Positions 11,678 through 23,730 of a stretch of DNA of 64,000 nucleotides are shown piece by piece. Within the stretch, counting starts at the first letter, position 1. Every line of letters starts with the position of its first letter. The notes beneath the pieces were generated by a model, which worked only from the letters and a program-made list of their open reading frames with translations, ran no database searches and was not told the DNA's origin. Source of the DNA: Lathyrus oleraceus (taxonomy: Eukaryota > Streptophyta > Magnoliopsida > Fabales > Fabaceae); assembly GCF_024323335.1 (NCBI RefSeq), contig NC_066580.1, forward strand, positions 253,680,977 through 253,744,976. Direction: 5' to 3'. Made by a program: the position numbers and the translations under genes.

Positions 11678-13692
11678 TGTAACACCCCGATAATAATATA
11701 ATGATTATTTAAATTAAGTTAATAATATATTTATTAATTTAATTAGATAATTGGATTATTATTATTATTATTTTGGAATTATTATTATTATTATTATTGG
11801 AATAATAATTATTGGAAAATATATATAAGTTGGAAATAAGAGAAAGAATCCCATTGGAGTAAAAAGTTTTTTTACGTGAAAAACAGAGAAGCGATTGTGA
11901 AAGAGGAAAAGGGCAAAGAGGCAGAGCAAGAGGAAAGAGGTTGAAGAAGGGAAGAGCTGAAGCTTAAAGATTCGCCGGATTAACTCAGGTAAGGGGGGTT
12001 TATCGTCGTTTAATGGGTATTATGGGTTAGCATGTAATGGGTAGTGATAAACCGTGAATTGACCCTAATTGGGATTTGGAATGCTGAGAAATTTTGATGA
12101 ATAAGTTGTGTGAAAACTGTAATTGAATCGATAATGGTGTGTGTCGTAAATTGCTGGACGTGTAGCTTTTTACGGAATTGGAATCGGAGGTCCGGAAGTC
12201 CTCCAACGGCGGGAAATGCGGAGAATTCTGCATTCTGCCTTGTGTTAGCGCAGGAACAGCTTCTGTCTTGCGTTAACCGGTTAACCCAGGGTGTTAACCG
12301 GTTAACACTGTGTTGTATTTTGAATAATTGCTGTTTTGTCTGCGTTAACCGGTTAACCCAGGGCGTTAACCGGTTAACACTGTTGTGATTACTGAGATAT
12401 TGCTGTTTGTGCTGCGTTAACCGGTTAACCCAGGGCGTTAACCGGTTAACACTGTTAAGTTTTGGGCAGGAGGCGTGTTTGTGCTGCGTTAACCGGTTAA
12501 CCCAGGGCGTTAACCGGTTAACACTGTTGCAGAGTGGAAAATTGGTGTTTTAACTGTTGTGTGCCTCTTTGAGGGTTGGCCTATGTTGGCATATGATGTA
12601 ATAGGGATTAATTCCCGCTGTTTTGAGCAGTATAGGTATTAGTAGAGTGTGCTAATACTGTGGTTAATTAATTGACATGATATAATGTGTTGATACATGT
12701 GTTGATGATGTATGATGGTATGCATAATATTGTGAATGTATATGTTATGCATGTGTTTGTGAATGGACTGTTTTATGACTTAGAGTGTGAGCATATGTCC
12801 ATTGTGAATTTTGTTGTGATGTTGCATTGCTAGGTGATTAGCATGTATATTGTGGCCTTTATGGTGGTAGCTAATTCCCATGGTGAGGAATTAGTGAGTA
12901 AATTATTGTGAATTGTTGTTGATGTTTGCATGCTAGGTGATTAGCGTGCATAGCATAGCCCTTGGGGTGGTAGCTAATTCCCATGGTGAGGAATTAGTGA
13001 GTGAGTCACTAGGTCTCAAATGAGTGGGACTAGTGAGCTTGGTAGTCGTATCTGGGTTTGATCGGTGAGGTTGAACTATATGTTCACGAATAGTCGGTAC
13101 TGCATGCATGGAGTCTCATTGCATAATATGTGTATGGCGTATAACATGAATGGATGTATTCCAATATTATACGTGTGTAGTATTGATATTGAGTATGAGT
13201 ATGAGTTGTGTTGGTATTGAGTATGATAGTTGAATTGATGTGCCGTTACTGATTAGGGTGATTAATGTGTTATTTACTTAACATTACATGAGATTTTATA
13301 ATGCTTATTATATCGATTGAGGAACTCACCCTTACAACTTTATTTTCAGGTAACGAGCAGTGATTGAGTAGAAGTTAGTCCTTGGAGTCTAGTGTAGTTC
13401 CTTAGTGGGTCATGCTCTGATAGATGTAACATCGGGACGGGATGTTTTACTTGTTTTTCATTGATGATTGTTGAATAAGCTTACATGTATTGTGTTACAT
13501 GTTTGTATTGATGTTGGATTTTATTCCGCTGCGAATTATGCAAATGTTTTATTTGATTAAATAAATGAGCATGACAGGATAATTTGGAACATGGTGTGAA
13601 GTGTTTATGTGACACCCTTAAATGGCATAATTACTCTGATTTGTATAAGTTGTTTTAATTAAATATTTGGGGTATTTTAGAAGGGTGTTACA
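11678..13692 (+). repeat. Tekay 5' LTR
   Basis: Starts TGTAACACCCCGATAAT and ends GGTGTTACA. It includes the phased palindrome array (12273-12521) and a duplicated ~115-bp segment near 12835-13010, each copy carrying the hairpin CTAATTCC...GGAATTAG. Confidence 0.95.
12273..12521. repeat. Phased array of eight TTAACCGGTTAA palindromes (5' LTR)
   Basis: The perfect 12-bp palindrome starts at 12273, 12294, 12345, 12366, 12417, 12438, 12489 and 12510. That is four doublets, each with 21-bp spacing, repeating exactly every 72 bp. The 39-bp segments between doublets have diverged but kept their length. Each half-site (GGTTAA) resembles the GT-box core and TAACCG resembles a MYB core; binding is inferred only. 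Confidence 0.95.
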
Positions 13693-13696
13693 TTAG

Positions 13697-13708
13697 TGGT
13701 ATCAGAGC
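13697..13708 (+). other. Tekay primer binding site (tRNA-Met)
   Basis: TGGTATCAGAGC, four bases after the 5' LTR. Confidence 0.93.
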
Positions 13709-13815
13709 ATAGTCGGTCGAGTCGAGTCGTAATTATTTTGTTCCCCGTACGGGATAGGTGTTGTGTGACCCTATCAGTACTTATTGTTTTAGTTTGTTGG
13801 GTTTTCAGAATAGAG

Positions 13816-16800
13816 ATGGCTGGAAGAGGTAGAGACGATGCTGCGATTGCTGAGGCTCTGGGTATGCTAGCTGGAGTACTTGGAGGGAATCCGAATGTTG
13901 TAGGCATGGGAGCTGCTCGTCAATTGAGTGAGTTCCAGAAGAACAATCCTCCAATGTTCAAGGGAGCATACGATCCAGATGGTGCTCAGAAGTGGTTGAA
14001 GGAGATTGAGAGAATCTTCCGAGTGACTGAGTGTGCCGATAACCAGAAGGTCAGGTTCGGTACGCATATGCTGTCAGAGGAAGCTGATGATTGGTGGGTT
14101 GCTACCCGCACTGAATTGGAATCTGCTGGGAATACTGAGATCACTTGGGCTGTGTTCAGAGAGAGATTTCTGAGGAAGTATTTTCCAGAGGATGTCAGAG
14201 GAAAGAAAGAGATAGAGTTCTTGGAATTGAAGCAGGGTAACAGGTCTGTTACGGAGTATGCTGCTAAGTTCACAGAGCTGTCAAAGTATTACACTCCCTA
14301 CAATGAGGCTGCTGGAGAATTTTTGAAATGTGTGAAGTTTGAGAACGGGTTGCGTCCTGAGATCAAGCAGGCTATTGGATATCAGCGGATTAGAGTGTTT
14401 TCTGACTTGGTTGACTGTTGCAGGATTTTTGAACAGGATTCCAAAGCCAGAGCAGAGAGCTATCAGCAGAGGGTTGATAGGAAAGGCAAGAATCAGAATG
14501 ATCGTGGAAAACCGTATGCAGCTGGCAAAGGTTTTCAGAAGCAGAGTGGGATGAAGAGGCCTAGTGGGGGAGACTCTAGTGCCCCTGTTAAGTGTTACAG
14601 ATGTGGTCAGGCTGGACATCGTGTCCATGAGTGTACCAGTGCTGAGAGGAAGTGTTTCAAGTGTGGAAAAGGTGGTCACTTGGCTGCAGAGTGCCGGTTG
14701 AAGACTGTGACTTGTTTCAACTGTGGAGAAGTGGGTCATATCAGTCCACAGTGTCCTAAGCCAAAGAAGGAGAATCAGTCGGGAGGCAAGGTCTTTGCCT
14801 TATCGGGTTCTGAGACTTCTGCAGATGATCGTTTGATCCGAGGTACGTGTTATATTAATGGCTTTCCTCTTGTAGCTATTATTGACACCGGTGCTACTCA
14901 TTCCTTTATATCTTTGGATTGTGCTGTGAAACTTAAGTTAGAGATATCTGAGATGCATGGTAGTATGGTGATTGATACTCCTGCGAAGGGTTCAGTGACT
15001 ACTACTTCGGTTTGTTTAAATTGTCCTTTGAGTATTTTTGGTAGAGACTTTGGGATAGACCTTGTGTGTCTTCCACTAGTGCAGATTGATGTTATCTTGG
15101 GTATGAACTGGTTGGTGTTTAACCGAGTTTCTATCAACTGTTTTGATAAGACTGTGATCTTTCCTGAGATTGAGGAAGGAGAGAGTTTGTTTCTATCAGC
15201 AAGGCAGGTGGATGAGGCAGTAGCAGATGAGGCAGAGTTGTTTATGCTGTTAGCGACTTTGGAGGCTAAAGATAAACTGGTGATTTGCGATCTAGCCGTG
15301 GTGTGTGATTTTCCAGAGGTGTTTCCTGAAGAAGTGAATGAATTGCCGCCAGAGCGTGAAGTTGAGTTCTCGATTGATTTGGTACCTGGTACTAGACCGA
15401 TATCGATGGCTCCGTACCGTATGTCTGCTGTTGAGTTAGCTGAATTGAAGAGTCAGTTGGAAGAGCTGTTGGATAAGAAATTTATTCGTCCGAGTGTGTC
15501 ACCGTGGGGTGCACCAGTGTTGTTGGTTAAGAAGAAAGAAGGTACTATGAGGTTGTGTGTGGACTACAGGCAACTGAATAAAGTGACGATCAAGAATCGG
15601 TATCCTCTGCCGAGGATTGATGATTTGATGGATCAGTTGGTTGGTGCGAGTGTGTTCAGCAAGATAGATTTGAGATCTGGGTATCATCAGATACGTGTGA
15701 AAACTGAGGATATTCAGAAGACTGCTTTCAGAACAAGGTATGGACATTATGAGTATTCTGTAATGCCTTTTGGTGTGACTAATGCGCCTGGAGTATTTAT
15801 GGAGTATATGAATAGGATTTTCCATCCGTACCTAGACCAGTTTGTTGTGGTGTTTATTGATGACATTTTGGTGTATTCGAAATCTGAAGAAGAGCATGCT
15901 GAGCATTTGAGAGTGGTTTTAGGAGTTCTACGAGAAAAGAAGTTATTTGCTAAACTTTCCAAATGTGAATTTTGGTTAGAAGAGGTTAGTTTTCTTGGTC
16001 ATGTGATTTCAAGAGGTGGTGTTGCTGTTGATCCTTCTAAGATAGAAGCGGTATCTAAGTGGGAAGCTCATAAGTCTGTTGCTGAGATTCGAAGTTTTCT
16101 TGGTTTGGCTGGTTATTATAGGAAGTTCATTGAGGGATTTTCTAAGTTGGCGTTACCGTTGACGATGTTGACTAGAAAAGGGCAAGCATTTGTTTGGGAC
16201 TCAAAATGTGAAGAAGGTTTCCAAGAGTTAAAGAGAAGGTTAACTACTGCTCCTATTCTGATATTACCGAGTTCGTCGGAATCATTTGAGGTCTACTGTG
16301 ATGCTTCGTTGTTGGGTTTGGGTGGTGTGTTGATGCAGAATAAGCAGGTTATAGCTTATGCTTCGAGACAACTGAGGATTCATGAGAGGAACTATCCGAC
16401 ACACGATTTAGAGTTGGCAGCTGTGGTATTTGTTCTGAAATTATGGAGGCATTACTTGTACGGGTCAAGATTTGAGGTTTTCAGTGACCATAAAAGTTTA
16501 AAGTATTTATTTGATCAGAAAGAGCTGAATATGAGACAGAGGAGATGGTTAGAGTTTCTGAAGGATTATGACTTTGGGTTGAATTACCATCCGGGTAAAG
16601 CAAACGTAGTGGCTGATGCATTGAGTCGGAAATCATTGCATATGTCTATGTTAATGGTTAAAGAATTGGATTTAATTGAGCAGTTTAGAGACTTGAGTTT
16701 GGTGTGTGAGAGTACTCACAATAGTGTTAAATTGGGAATGTTGAAGTTAACGAGTAGTATTCTGGATGAGATTAGAGAGGGTCAGAAATCCGATGTGCTT

Positions 16801-18186
16801 TTGGTTGATAAGTTGACTCTAGTGAATCAAGGTCAAGGTGGTGAATTCAGAGTTGATGAGAATGGTGTTTTGAAATTTGGTAATCGGGTGTGTATTCCGG
16901 ATGTTACCGAACTTAAGAAGAGTATTCTTGAGGAAGGACATCGTAGTGGTCTGAGTATTCATCCTGGAGCTACGAAGATGTATCATGATTTGAAGAAGTT
17001 ATTTTGGTGGCCGAGAATGAAAAGAGAAATTGCGAGTTTTGTTTATTCTTGTTTGACTTGCCAGAAGTCAAAGATTGAGCATCAGAAGTCGTCTGGGCTA
17101 ATGCAACCGTTGGCTATTCCAGAGTGGAAGTGGGATAGTATCAGTATGGATTTTGTTTCTGATTTACCGAGGACAAATAAGAATTTTGAAGCCATTTGGG
17201 TGATTGTGGATAGATTGACGAAGTCGGCTCATTTCATTCCGATCAGAATGGATTATCCGTTAGAGAGATTAGCCGAGTTGTATATTGAGAAGATTGTAAG
17301 TTTGCATGGTATTCCGTCTAGTATTGTTTCGGACAGAGATCCTAGATTTACATCGAAGTTTTGGGAAGGTTTGCAGAAGGCTTTGGGAACTAAGCTGAGA
17401 TTGAGTTCTGCATATCATCCGCAGACTGATGGTCAGACTGAGAGGACGATTCAGTCATTAGAGGATCTTTTGAGGGCTTGTGTTTTGGAAAAAGGAGGTG
17501 CTTGGGATTGTTATTTACCTTTGATTGAGTTTACCTACAACAATAGTTTTCATTCGAGCATTGGTATGGCACCGTTCGAAGCTTTGTATGGTAGGAGATG
17601 TCGGACACCTTTATGTTGGTATGAGTCCGGTGAGAGTGCTGTGGTTGGACCGGAGATTGTTCAACAAACTACGGAAAAGATTAAGATGATTCAGGAGAAG
17701 ATGAGAATTGCTCAGAGTCGTCAGAAGAGTTATCATGATAAGAGGAGGAAGTCACTTGAGTTCCAAGAGGGAGATCATGTGTTTCTTCGTGTTACTCCGA
17801 TAACTGGGGTTGGTCGAGCTTTGAAGTCGAAGAAGTTGACACCTCGATTTATTGGTCCTTATCAGATTTTGGAGAGGATAGGGGAGGTAGCCTATCGTAT
17901 CGCTTTACCGCCGTCGCTTGCGAATTTGCATGAGGTTTTTCATGTGTCTCAGTTGAGGAGGTACATTCATGATCCGTCGCATGTAGTCCAAGTAGATGAT
18001 GTACAGGTGAGAGATAACCTGACTGTTGAAACATCACCTATGAGGATCGAGGATCGAGAGTTGAAGCAGTTGCGGGGTAAAGAGATTGCCTTGGTGAAGG
18101 TAGCTTGGGGAGGACCAGCAGGTGGCAATGTGACTTGGGAACTTGAGAGTCAGATGAAAGAGTCTTATCCGGAGTTATTCGCTTGA
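13816..18186 (+). CDS. Tekay gag-pol polyprotein, intact
   Basis: A 1456-aa single frame; start chosen at the ATG of MAGRGRDDA (the frame is open upstream but has no ATG after the primer site). Order, with approximate residues: gag capsid (~30-230); three CCHC zinc knuckles (~260-315: [27 protein letters not shown]); aspartic protease DTGATHSFI (~356); reverse transcriptase with FIDDILVYS (~681); RNase H with YCDAS (~828); integrase with an HHCC finger (~1048-1090) and DDE-core motifs including [10 protein letters not shown] and [10 protein letters not shown] (~1200); and a C-terminal chromodomain-like tail ending ESYPELFA. All catalytic motifs are present and no stop is seen. It reverse-transcribes the element RNA in virus-like particles and integrates the cDNA; the tail is thought to guide integration to chromatin. 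It is probably autonomous. Confidence 0.95.
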   Translation: MAGRGRDDAAIAEALGMLAGVLGGNPNVVGMGAARQLSEFQKNNPPMFKGAYDPDGAQKWLKEIERIFRVTECADNQKVRFGTHMLSEEADDWWVATRTELESAGNTEITWAVFRERFLRKYFPEDVRGKKEIEFLELKQGNRSVTEYAAKFTELSKYYTPYNEAAGEFLKCVKFENGLRPEIKQAIGYQRIRVFSDLVDCCRIFEQDSKARAESYQQRVDRKGKNQNDRGKPYAAGKGFQKQSGMKRPSGGDSSAPVKCYRCGQAGHRVHECTSAERKCFKCGKGGHLAAECRLKTVTCFNCGEVGHISPQCPKPKKENQSGGKVFALSGSETSADDRLIRGTCYINGFPLVAIIDTGATHSFISLDCAVKLKLEISEMHGSMVIDTPAKGSVTTTSVCLNCPLSIFGRDFGIDLVCLPLVQIDVILGMNWLVFNRVSINCFDKTVIFPEIEEGESLFLSARQVDEAVADEAELFMLLATLEAKDKLVICDLAVVCDFPEVFPEEVNELPPEREVEFSIDLVPGTRPISMAPYRMSAVELAELKSQLEELLDKKFIRPSVSPWGAPVLLVKKKEGTMRLCVDYRQLNKVTIKNRYPLPRIDDLMDQLVGASVFSKIDLRSGYHQIRVKTEDIQKTAFRTRYGHYEYSVMPFGVTNAPGVFMEYMNRIFHPYLDQFVVVFIDDILVYSKSEEEHAEHLRVVLGVLREKKLFAKLSKCEFWLEEVSFLGHVISRGGVAVDPSKIEAVSKWEAHKSVAEIRSFLGLAGYYRKFIEGFSKLALPLTMLTRKGQAFVWDSKCEEGFQELKRRLTTAPILILPSSSESFEVYCDASLLGLGGVLMQNKQVIAYASRQLRIHERNYPTHDLELAAVVFVLKLWRHYLYGSRFEVFSDHKSLKYLFDQKELNMRQRRWLEFLKDYDFGLNYHPGKANVVADALSRKSLHMSMLMVKELDLIEQFRDLSLVCESTHNSVKLGMLKLTSSILDEIREGQKSDVLLVDKLTLVNQGQGGEFRVDENGVLKFGNRVCIPDVTELKKSILEEGHRSGLSIHPGATKMYHDLKKLFWWPRMKREIASFVYSCLTCQKSKIEHQKSSGLMQPLAIPEWKWDSISMDFVSDLPRTNKNFEAIWVIVDRLTKSAHFIPIRMDYPLERLAELYIEKIVSLHGIPSSIVSDRDPRFTSKFWEGLQKALGTKLRLSSAYHPQTDGQTERTIQSLEDLLRACVLEKGGAWDCYLPLIEFTYNNSFHSSIGMAPFEALYGRRCRTPLCWYESGESAVVGPEIVQQTTEKIKMIQEKMRIAQSRQKSYHDKRRKSLEFQEGDHVFLRVTPITGVGRALKSKKLTPRFIGPYQILERIGEVAYRIALPPSLANLHEVFHVSQLRRYIHDPSHVVQVDDVQVRDNLTVETSPMRIEDRELKQLRGKEIALVKVAWGGPAGGNVTWELESQMKESYPELFA

Positions 18187-18215
18187 GGTATGTTTTCGAG
18201 GACGAAAACTCTTTT

Positions 18216-18228
18216 AGTGGGGGAGAGT
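18216..18228 (+). other. Tekay polypurine tract
   Basis: AGTGGGGGAGAGT directly before the 3' LTR; primes plus-strand DNA synthesis. Confidence 0.85.
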
Positions 18229-20243
18229 TGTAACACCCCCATAATAATATAATGATTATTTAAATTAAGTTAATAATATATTTATTAATTTAATTAGATA
18301 ATTGGATTATTATTATTATTATTTTGGAATTATTATTATTATTATTATTGGAATAATAATTATTGGAAAATATATATAAGTTGGAAATAAGAGAAAGAAT
18401 CCCATTGGAGTAAAAAGTTTTTTTACGTGAAAAACAGAGAAGCGATTGTGAAAGAGGAAAAGGGCAAAGAGGCAGAGCAAGAGGAAAGAGGTTGAAGAAG
18501 GGAAGAGCTGAAGCTTAAAGATTCGCCGGATTAACTCAGGTAAGGGGGGTTTATCGTCGTTTAATGGGTATTATGGGTTAGCATGTAATGGGTAGTGATA
18601 AACCGTGAATTGACCCTAATTGGGATTTGGAATGCTGAGAAATTTTGATGAATAAGTTGTGTGAAAACTGTAATTGAATCGATAATGGTGTGTGCCGTAA
18701 ATTGCTGGACGTGTAGCTTTTTACGGAATTGGAATCGGAGGTCCGGAAGTCCTCCAACGGCGGGAAATGCGGAGAATTCTGCATTCTGCCTTGTGTTAGC
18801 GCAGGAACAGCTTCTGTCTTGCGTTAACCGGTTAACCCAGGGTGTTAACCGGTTAACACTGTGTTGTATTTTGAATAATTGCTGTTTTGTCTGCGTTAAC
18901 CGGTTAACCCAGGGCGTTAACCGGTTAACACTGTTGTGATTACTGAGATATTGCTGTTTGTGCTGCGTTAACCGGTTAACCCAGGGCGTTAACCGGTTAA
19001 CACTGTTAAGTTTTGGGCAGGAGGCGTGTTTGTGCTGCGTTAACCGGTTAACCCAGGGCGTTAACCGGTTAACACTGTTGCAGAGTGGAAAATTGGTGTT
19101 TTAACTGTTGTGTGCCTCTTTGAGGGTTGGCCTATGTTGGCATATGATGTAATAGGGATTAATTCCCGCTGTTTTGAGCAGTATAGGTATTAGTAGAGTG
19201 TGCTAATACTGTGGTTAATTAATTGACATGATATAATGTGTTGATACATGTGTTGATGATGTATGATGGTATGCATAATATTGTGAATGTATATGTTATG
19301 CATGTGTTTGTGAATGGACTGTTTTATGACTTAGAGTGTGAGCATATGTCCATTGTGAATTTTTTTGTGATGTTGCATTGCTAGGTGATTAGCATGTATA
19401 TTGTGGCCTTTATGGTGGTAGCTAATTCCCATGGTGAGGAATTAGTGAGTAAATTATTGTGAATTGTTGTTGATGTTTGCATGCTAGGTGATTAGCGTGC
19501 ATAGCATAGCCCCTGGGGTGGTAGCTAATTCCCATGGTGAGGAATTAGTGAGTGAGTCACTAGGTCTCAAATGAGTGGGACTAGTGAGCTTGGTAGCCGT
19601 ATCTGGGTTTGATCGGTGAGGTTGAACTATATGTTCACGAATAGTCGGTACCGCATGCATGGAGTCTCATTGCATAATATGTGTATGGCGTATAACATGA
19701 ATGGATGTATTCCAATATTATACGTGTGTAGTATTGATATTGAGTATGAGTATGAGTTGTGTTGGTATTGAGTATGATAGTTGAATTGATGTGCCGTTAC
19801 TGATTAGGGTGATTAATGTGTTATTTACTTGACATTACATGAGATTTTATAATGCTTATTATATCGATTGAGGAACTCACCCTTACAACTTTATTTTCAG
19901 GTAACGAGCAATGATTGAGTAGAAGCTAGTCCTTGGAGTCTAGTGTAGTTCCTTAGTGGGTCATGCTCTGATAGATGTAACATCGGGACGGGATGTTTTA
20001 CTTGTTTTTCATTGATGATTGTTGAATAAGCTTACATGTATTGTGTTACATGTTTGTATTGATGTTGGATTTTATTCCGCTGCGAATTATGCAAATGTTT
20101 TATTTGATTAAATAAATGAGCATGACAGGATAATTTGGAACATGGTGTGAAGTGTTTGTGTGACACCCTTAAATGGCATAATTACTCTGATTTGTATAAG
20201 TTGTTTTAATTAAATATTTGGGGTATTTTAGAAGGGTGTTACA
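18229..20243 (+). repeat. Tekay 3' LTR
   Basis: 2015 bp, the same length as the 5' LTR, with about ten substitutions. The palindrome array recurs at 18824-19072 with identical spacing. It ends GGTGTTACA, then ATGAT. Confidence 0.95.
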
Positions 20244-20279
20244 ATGATCATCAAGCTATGGATAAGCTAAACATCAAAT

Positions 20280-21930
20280 AACAAGAGTCGCTGCTGCGCT
20301 TTTATTATTTCCAAGGGAAAAAGGAAAAGTACGAACAAAACCCACAAATAAGAAGTTTTCAAATCAAAACTAATAAAATGTCATAGATTACAGGTAAGAG
20401 GGTTGGTTACACAGAGGGAAGGTGTTAGCACCCAAAGTGTCATAGGTACTCCTAGGGAGCCCTTTCTTGTGTGCATATGTATTTTGTACAAAGTGATGTT
20501 TACCAACAAATAGAATGTGGGGATGAGAAAAGAATTCATTAATTATATTTTTTGTGTTTGACAAGACCTTCGGACTTGTGCCTACGTACCAACATAAAAA
20601 TGAGGGATCAAAACCTCGTAGTTCGTGATACAAATTTCAAAGTGGATGCATTGCTTTTAATCAAAAATTAAGTTTGAAAGGTATAAGGGCCAAAAAAATG
20701 GTTTGAATGAGTTAGTTCTTTTTGGCTTTTGAAAATTTTAAGTCAAGTATAGTTAAATTTATTTACAAGTTTGATTAAGAAAAAGTTTAAAAATACAATG
20801 ACATAAGGTCAAAGTTTCTAATTTGCAAAGGGTCTAAGTTTAGAAAATAACAAGTTCAAACAAAGAAGTTTTTTTTAAAGGAGGGAGAGATTTTGAAATT
20901 AAAGAGACGGGGAGGAGATGAAGAGACTAATCCTAAGCATAAATTTAAAAGTTAAGAGTTAAAAAGATCTGACCAATGGGCTGCAATCCAATAGGCAAGA
21001 ATGCCATATAGAAACCCCAAATTCCCTTGGATATTAGAATCAAGCAACAAACAATGCATACAATATTAACTTGAAGAGAAAGGCATCAAATAAAGATAGC
21101 CACATCCAAGCTTTAGCCACTCCATAATCTTTTTCAAATTTGCCCATGTAGCAGATGAATTCTACAAGTCACAGGTTCAAAATAACAACTTCACAATGAT
21201 CATGTTGGAGATGAACTCAGATGGATCTTCAATGATGTATCAGATGAAGTCCAAATTGCAAGCACTTGGTTACATGAAAGTTGGCATTGGCCAAGTCCTT
21301 TTGCATAGGGATGTTGCCTAGATTCTAAGTCCAATTGTCCAAGATCAAACTAACAGTCCACACAATAGTTTTTTAGGGATTTTGTTTCTTATTATGTACA
21401 TTAATGGTCAAAGACCACACAAACAAATAAAATATACACAAACAAGATATATCACACAATATGGTCCAAGTGGAAAAAGTGAAAAGGCATTAATATAAAC
21501 AATTAGAATGGTATGAATAATGGCAAATGAATAGAGCTTAAAAATTAAAGTGCATTAAAAGTAAATGGCTTGAAATTAAATGTTAGTTGTTAATGAATTA
21601 GAAGTTATTATTATTTTTGCTTTTGCTTTTCATTTTAAGTCATTCTTTGGAGAACACTCAACCCACTTATCATAAACATGGATCCTTGAACCAAGACATC
21701 TTCCAAAGGAAGGAAAAAAGGCCAAGTTTCCACACAATACCATGAAAGAGAGGAGACTTACAATCTCACTAACTAGAATGCTATGTCTTTTGTGTCAAAA
21801 TTTAGCGCTATGTTAAGCAATCGTAATTGGACTTATGTAGAAGTCACAACTATTTGAGGTATGGGAATAGAATTTTGGTGTTAATGCATGTTAGAGACAT
21901 AGTATAATGGACTATGCTCATGAAACATAC
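20280..21930 (-). mobile_element. Tat/Ogre-like LTR fragment
   Basis: 20282-20470 resembles the terminal part of the Ogre LTR at 36240-36440 (GTCGCTGCTGCGC, then GGTTGGTTACACAGAGGGAAGGTG and TTAGCACCC), but is clearly diverged. The rest is AT-rich and non-coding. The left edge abuts remnants of the copia gag; the right edge is the end of the SIRE LTR at 21931. No terminal dinucleotides or target duplication were found, so the limits are approximate. Confidence 0.6.
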
Positions 21931-22498
21931 TGAAATTCTGGTATCAGATATGAGATGTCGAAGGTAATGTCACGACACTAATATCTGAACAACAATATAA
22001 ACAGGATAAAAACAAAGAAACAATTGAACAAGTGACACAAGCAATTGTTAACCCAATTCGGTGCAAACTCACCTACGTTTGGGGGCTACCAAGCCAGGAA
22101 GGAAATCTACTAAATAGAATTAGTTCAAAGACTCTCAGTAAACAACTTCAAGTTACAGTCTTTTCACCTAATCTCTACCCGTGTGACTTCCATCTAAGAA
22201 CTCTTAGATATGAGACCCTACTCACTCCCCCTCAATCATAGCAGTGATATAAAAACAAATACAAAAGACAGAAGACACCCTTCAAGGACACATACTTGAT
22301 CTTTCTTAAAAGCTTTAACCAAGTAAACAAACACTCGTGCTTCAAAGCTTAGAGTGGACAAATTACAACACAAAAGTCAGTCCAATTCAAACATCACTAA
22401 GATGAATGAATGGCTCACAATGCACAAGCTCACACAAGACTAAAACCCTAAAACTCTCTCATTCTTTCGTTCGTTTCTTGTGTATTTTAAACCAGGTT

Positions 22499-23663
22499 TG
22501 TTGGTTCTAAGTGTTCGCAACAATTTTGGTAAAACAAAGACTCTTCACAAGATGTTGCATGTGATGTCTTAACATAAGATATCTATGTACCTGCTGGAGT
22601 TTAAAAACATAATTATGCAAGATTGTTTCAGGATGTCATACACGATGTCATGACATCTGATATTATGTACCTGCTGGAAATTATAAATGGAATTATGCAA
22701 GATTGTTTTAGGATATCATACACGATGTCATGACATATGATATTATGTACCTGCTGGAAATTATAAATGGAATTATGCAGGATTGTTCCAGGATGTCAGA
22801 CCCGATGTCATGACATCCTGTACACAGAACATTCAGGGTGAATGTTATGTGTTATGTGATTGCGCATTTAATGGCAATCTATGTATGATTGAGGATCTGA
22901 TTTGCAGGCGCATTCAATCATTAATTACAACCTGATTTACTTATTTTCCAAAGAGATCTAATTAGCTGTCATGAGAAGATTTAATTGGAAAATAGTTTTA
23001 GGGTTTTCAAGATGTCCAAGCCCAGCTGAATGCTTCTATAAAAAGGGACTTGGAAAACCTGATTTGATACACAACCAATATAGAGCGAAATATTGAGATA
23101 TAATAAGGGTTTGTGTCTTGTTTGGTCGTGAGACTTGTAAGCCATTCAATTCATCCATAGATGATTGAATTGGTCTGATTTGTGAGTTGTAATTTGTCAC
23201 TCTAAGCTTGTAAGCAAGAGTGCGTGTCTACTTGATCGAAGCTATTAAGCAAGATCAAGTGTGTGTGTCTACTTGATTGAAACTGCTAAGTAAGATCAAG
23301 TGTGTGTTATTGAAAAGTGTCTTCTTTTCATAAGGAATTGTTGTTTAAAATCACAGGTGTGATTGAGAGGGAGTGAGTGGGTTCTCATATCTAAGAGTGC
23401 TTCGGTAGAAATCACACGGGTAGAGATTAGGTGAGAAAGACTGTAACTTGTTGAAGTGTACTGAGAGTCTTTGAACTGATTCTATTTAGTGGATTTCCTT
23501 TCTGGCTTGGTAGCCCCCAGACGTAGGTGAGTTGCACCGAACTGGGTTAACAATTGCTTGTGTCTCTTGCATTACTATTCTTTATCTTTATCCTGTTGGT
23601 GTTACTCAGATATTAGTGTCATGACATTACCTTCGACATCTCATATCTGATACCAGAATTTCA
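22499..23663 (+). repeat. Plus SIRE 5' LTR
   Basis: Starts TGTTGGTTCTAAGTG and ends ACCAGAATTTCA; 1165 bp. It contains three ~80-bp tandem units, each with the palindrome GATGTCATGACATC or a one-base variant (starts at 22644, 22724, 22804). Confidence 0.93.
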
Positions 23664-23665
23664 AT

Positions 23666-23680
23666 TGGTATCAGAGTAGG
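23666..23680 (+). other. Plus SIRE primer binding site
   Basis: TGGTATCAGAGTAGG, two bases after the LTR; matches the initiator tRNA-Met 3' end except for late positions. Confidence 0.88.
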
Positions 23681-23730
23681 CATCCTGCTCTGGTTCTGGG
23701 TGAGATCTTGGGACAATACTTTCTGGTACC

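Larger units (their letters stand above)
11678..20243 (+). mobile_element. Full-length Ty3/gypsy chromovirus, Tekay type
   Basis: An 8566-bp element with two 2015-bp LTRs, a primer site, one uninterrupted gag-pol ORF and a purine tract, flanked by the 5-bp duplication ATGAT (11673-11677 and 20244-20248). By eye the LTRs differ at about ten positions, nearly all transitions (about 0.5%), so it inserted recently. It lies in the gag of an older copia element. The Tekay assignment rests on the C-terminal chromodomain-like tail of the polyprotein. Confidence 0.95.

Noticed and set aside
12110..12388. Open frame with CVNRLTQGVNRLT repeats, present in both Tekay LTRs
   Set aside because: Produced by the palindrome array inside a non-coding LTR; identical in both LTRs because they are copies.
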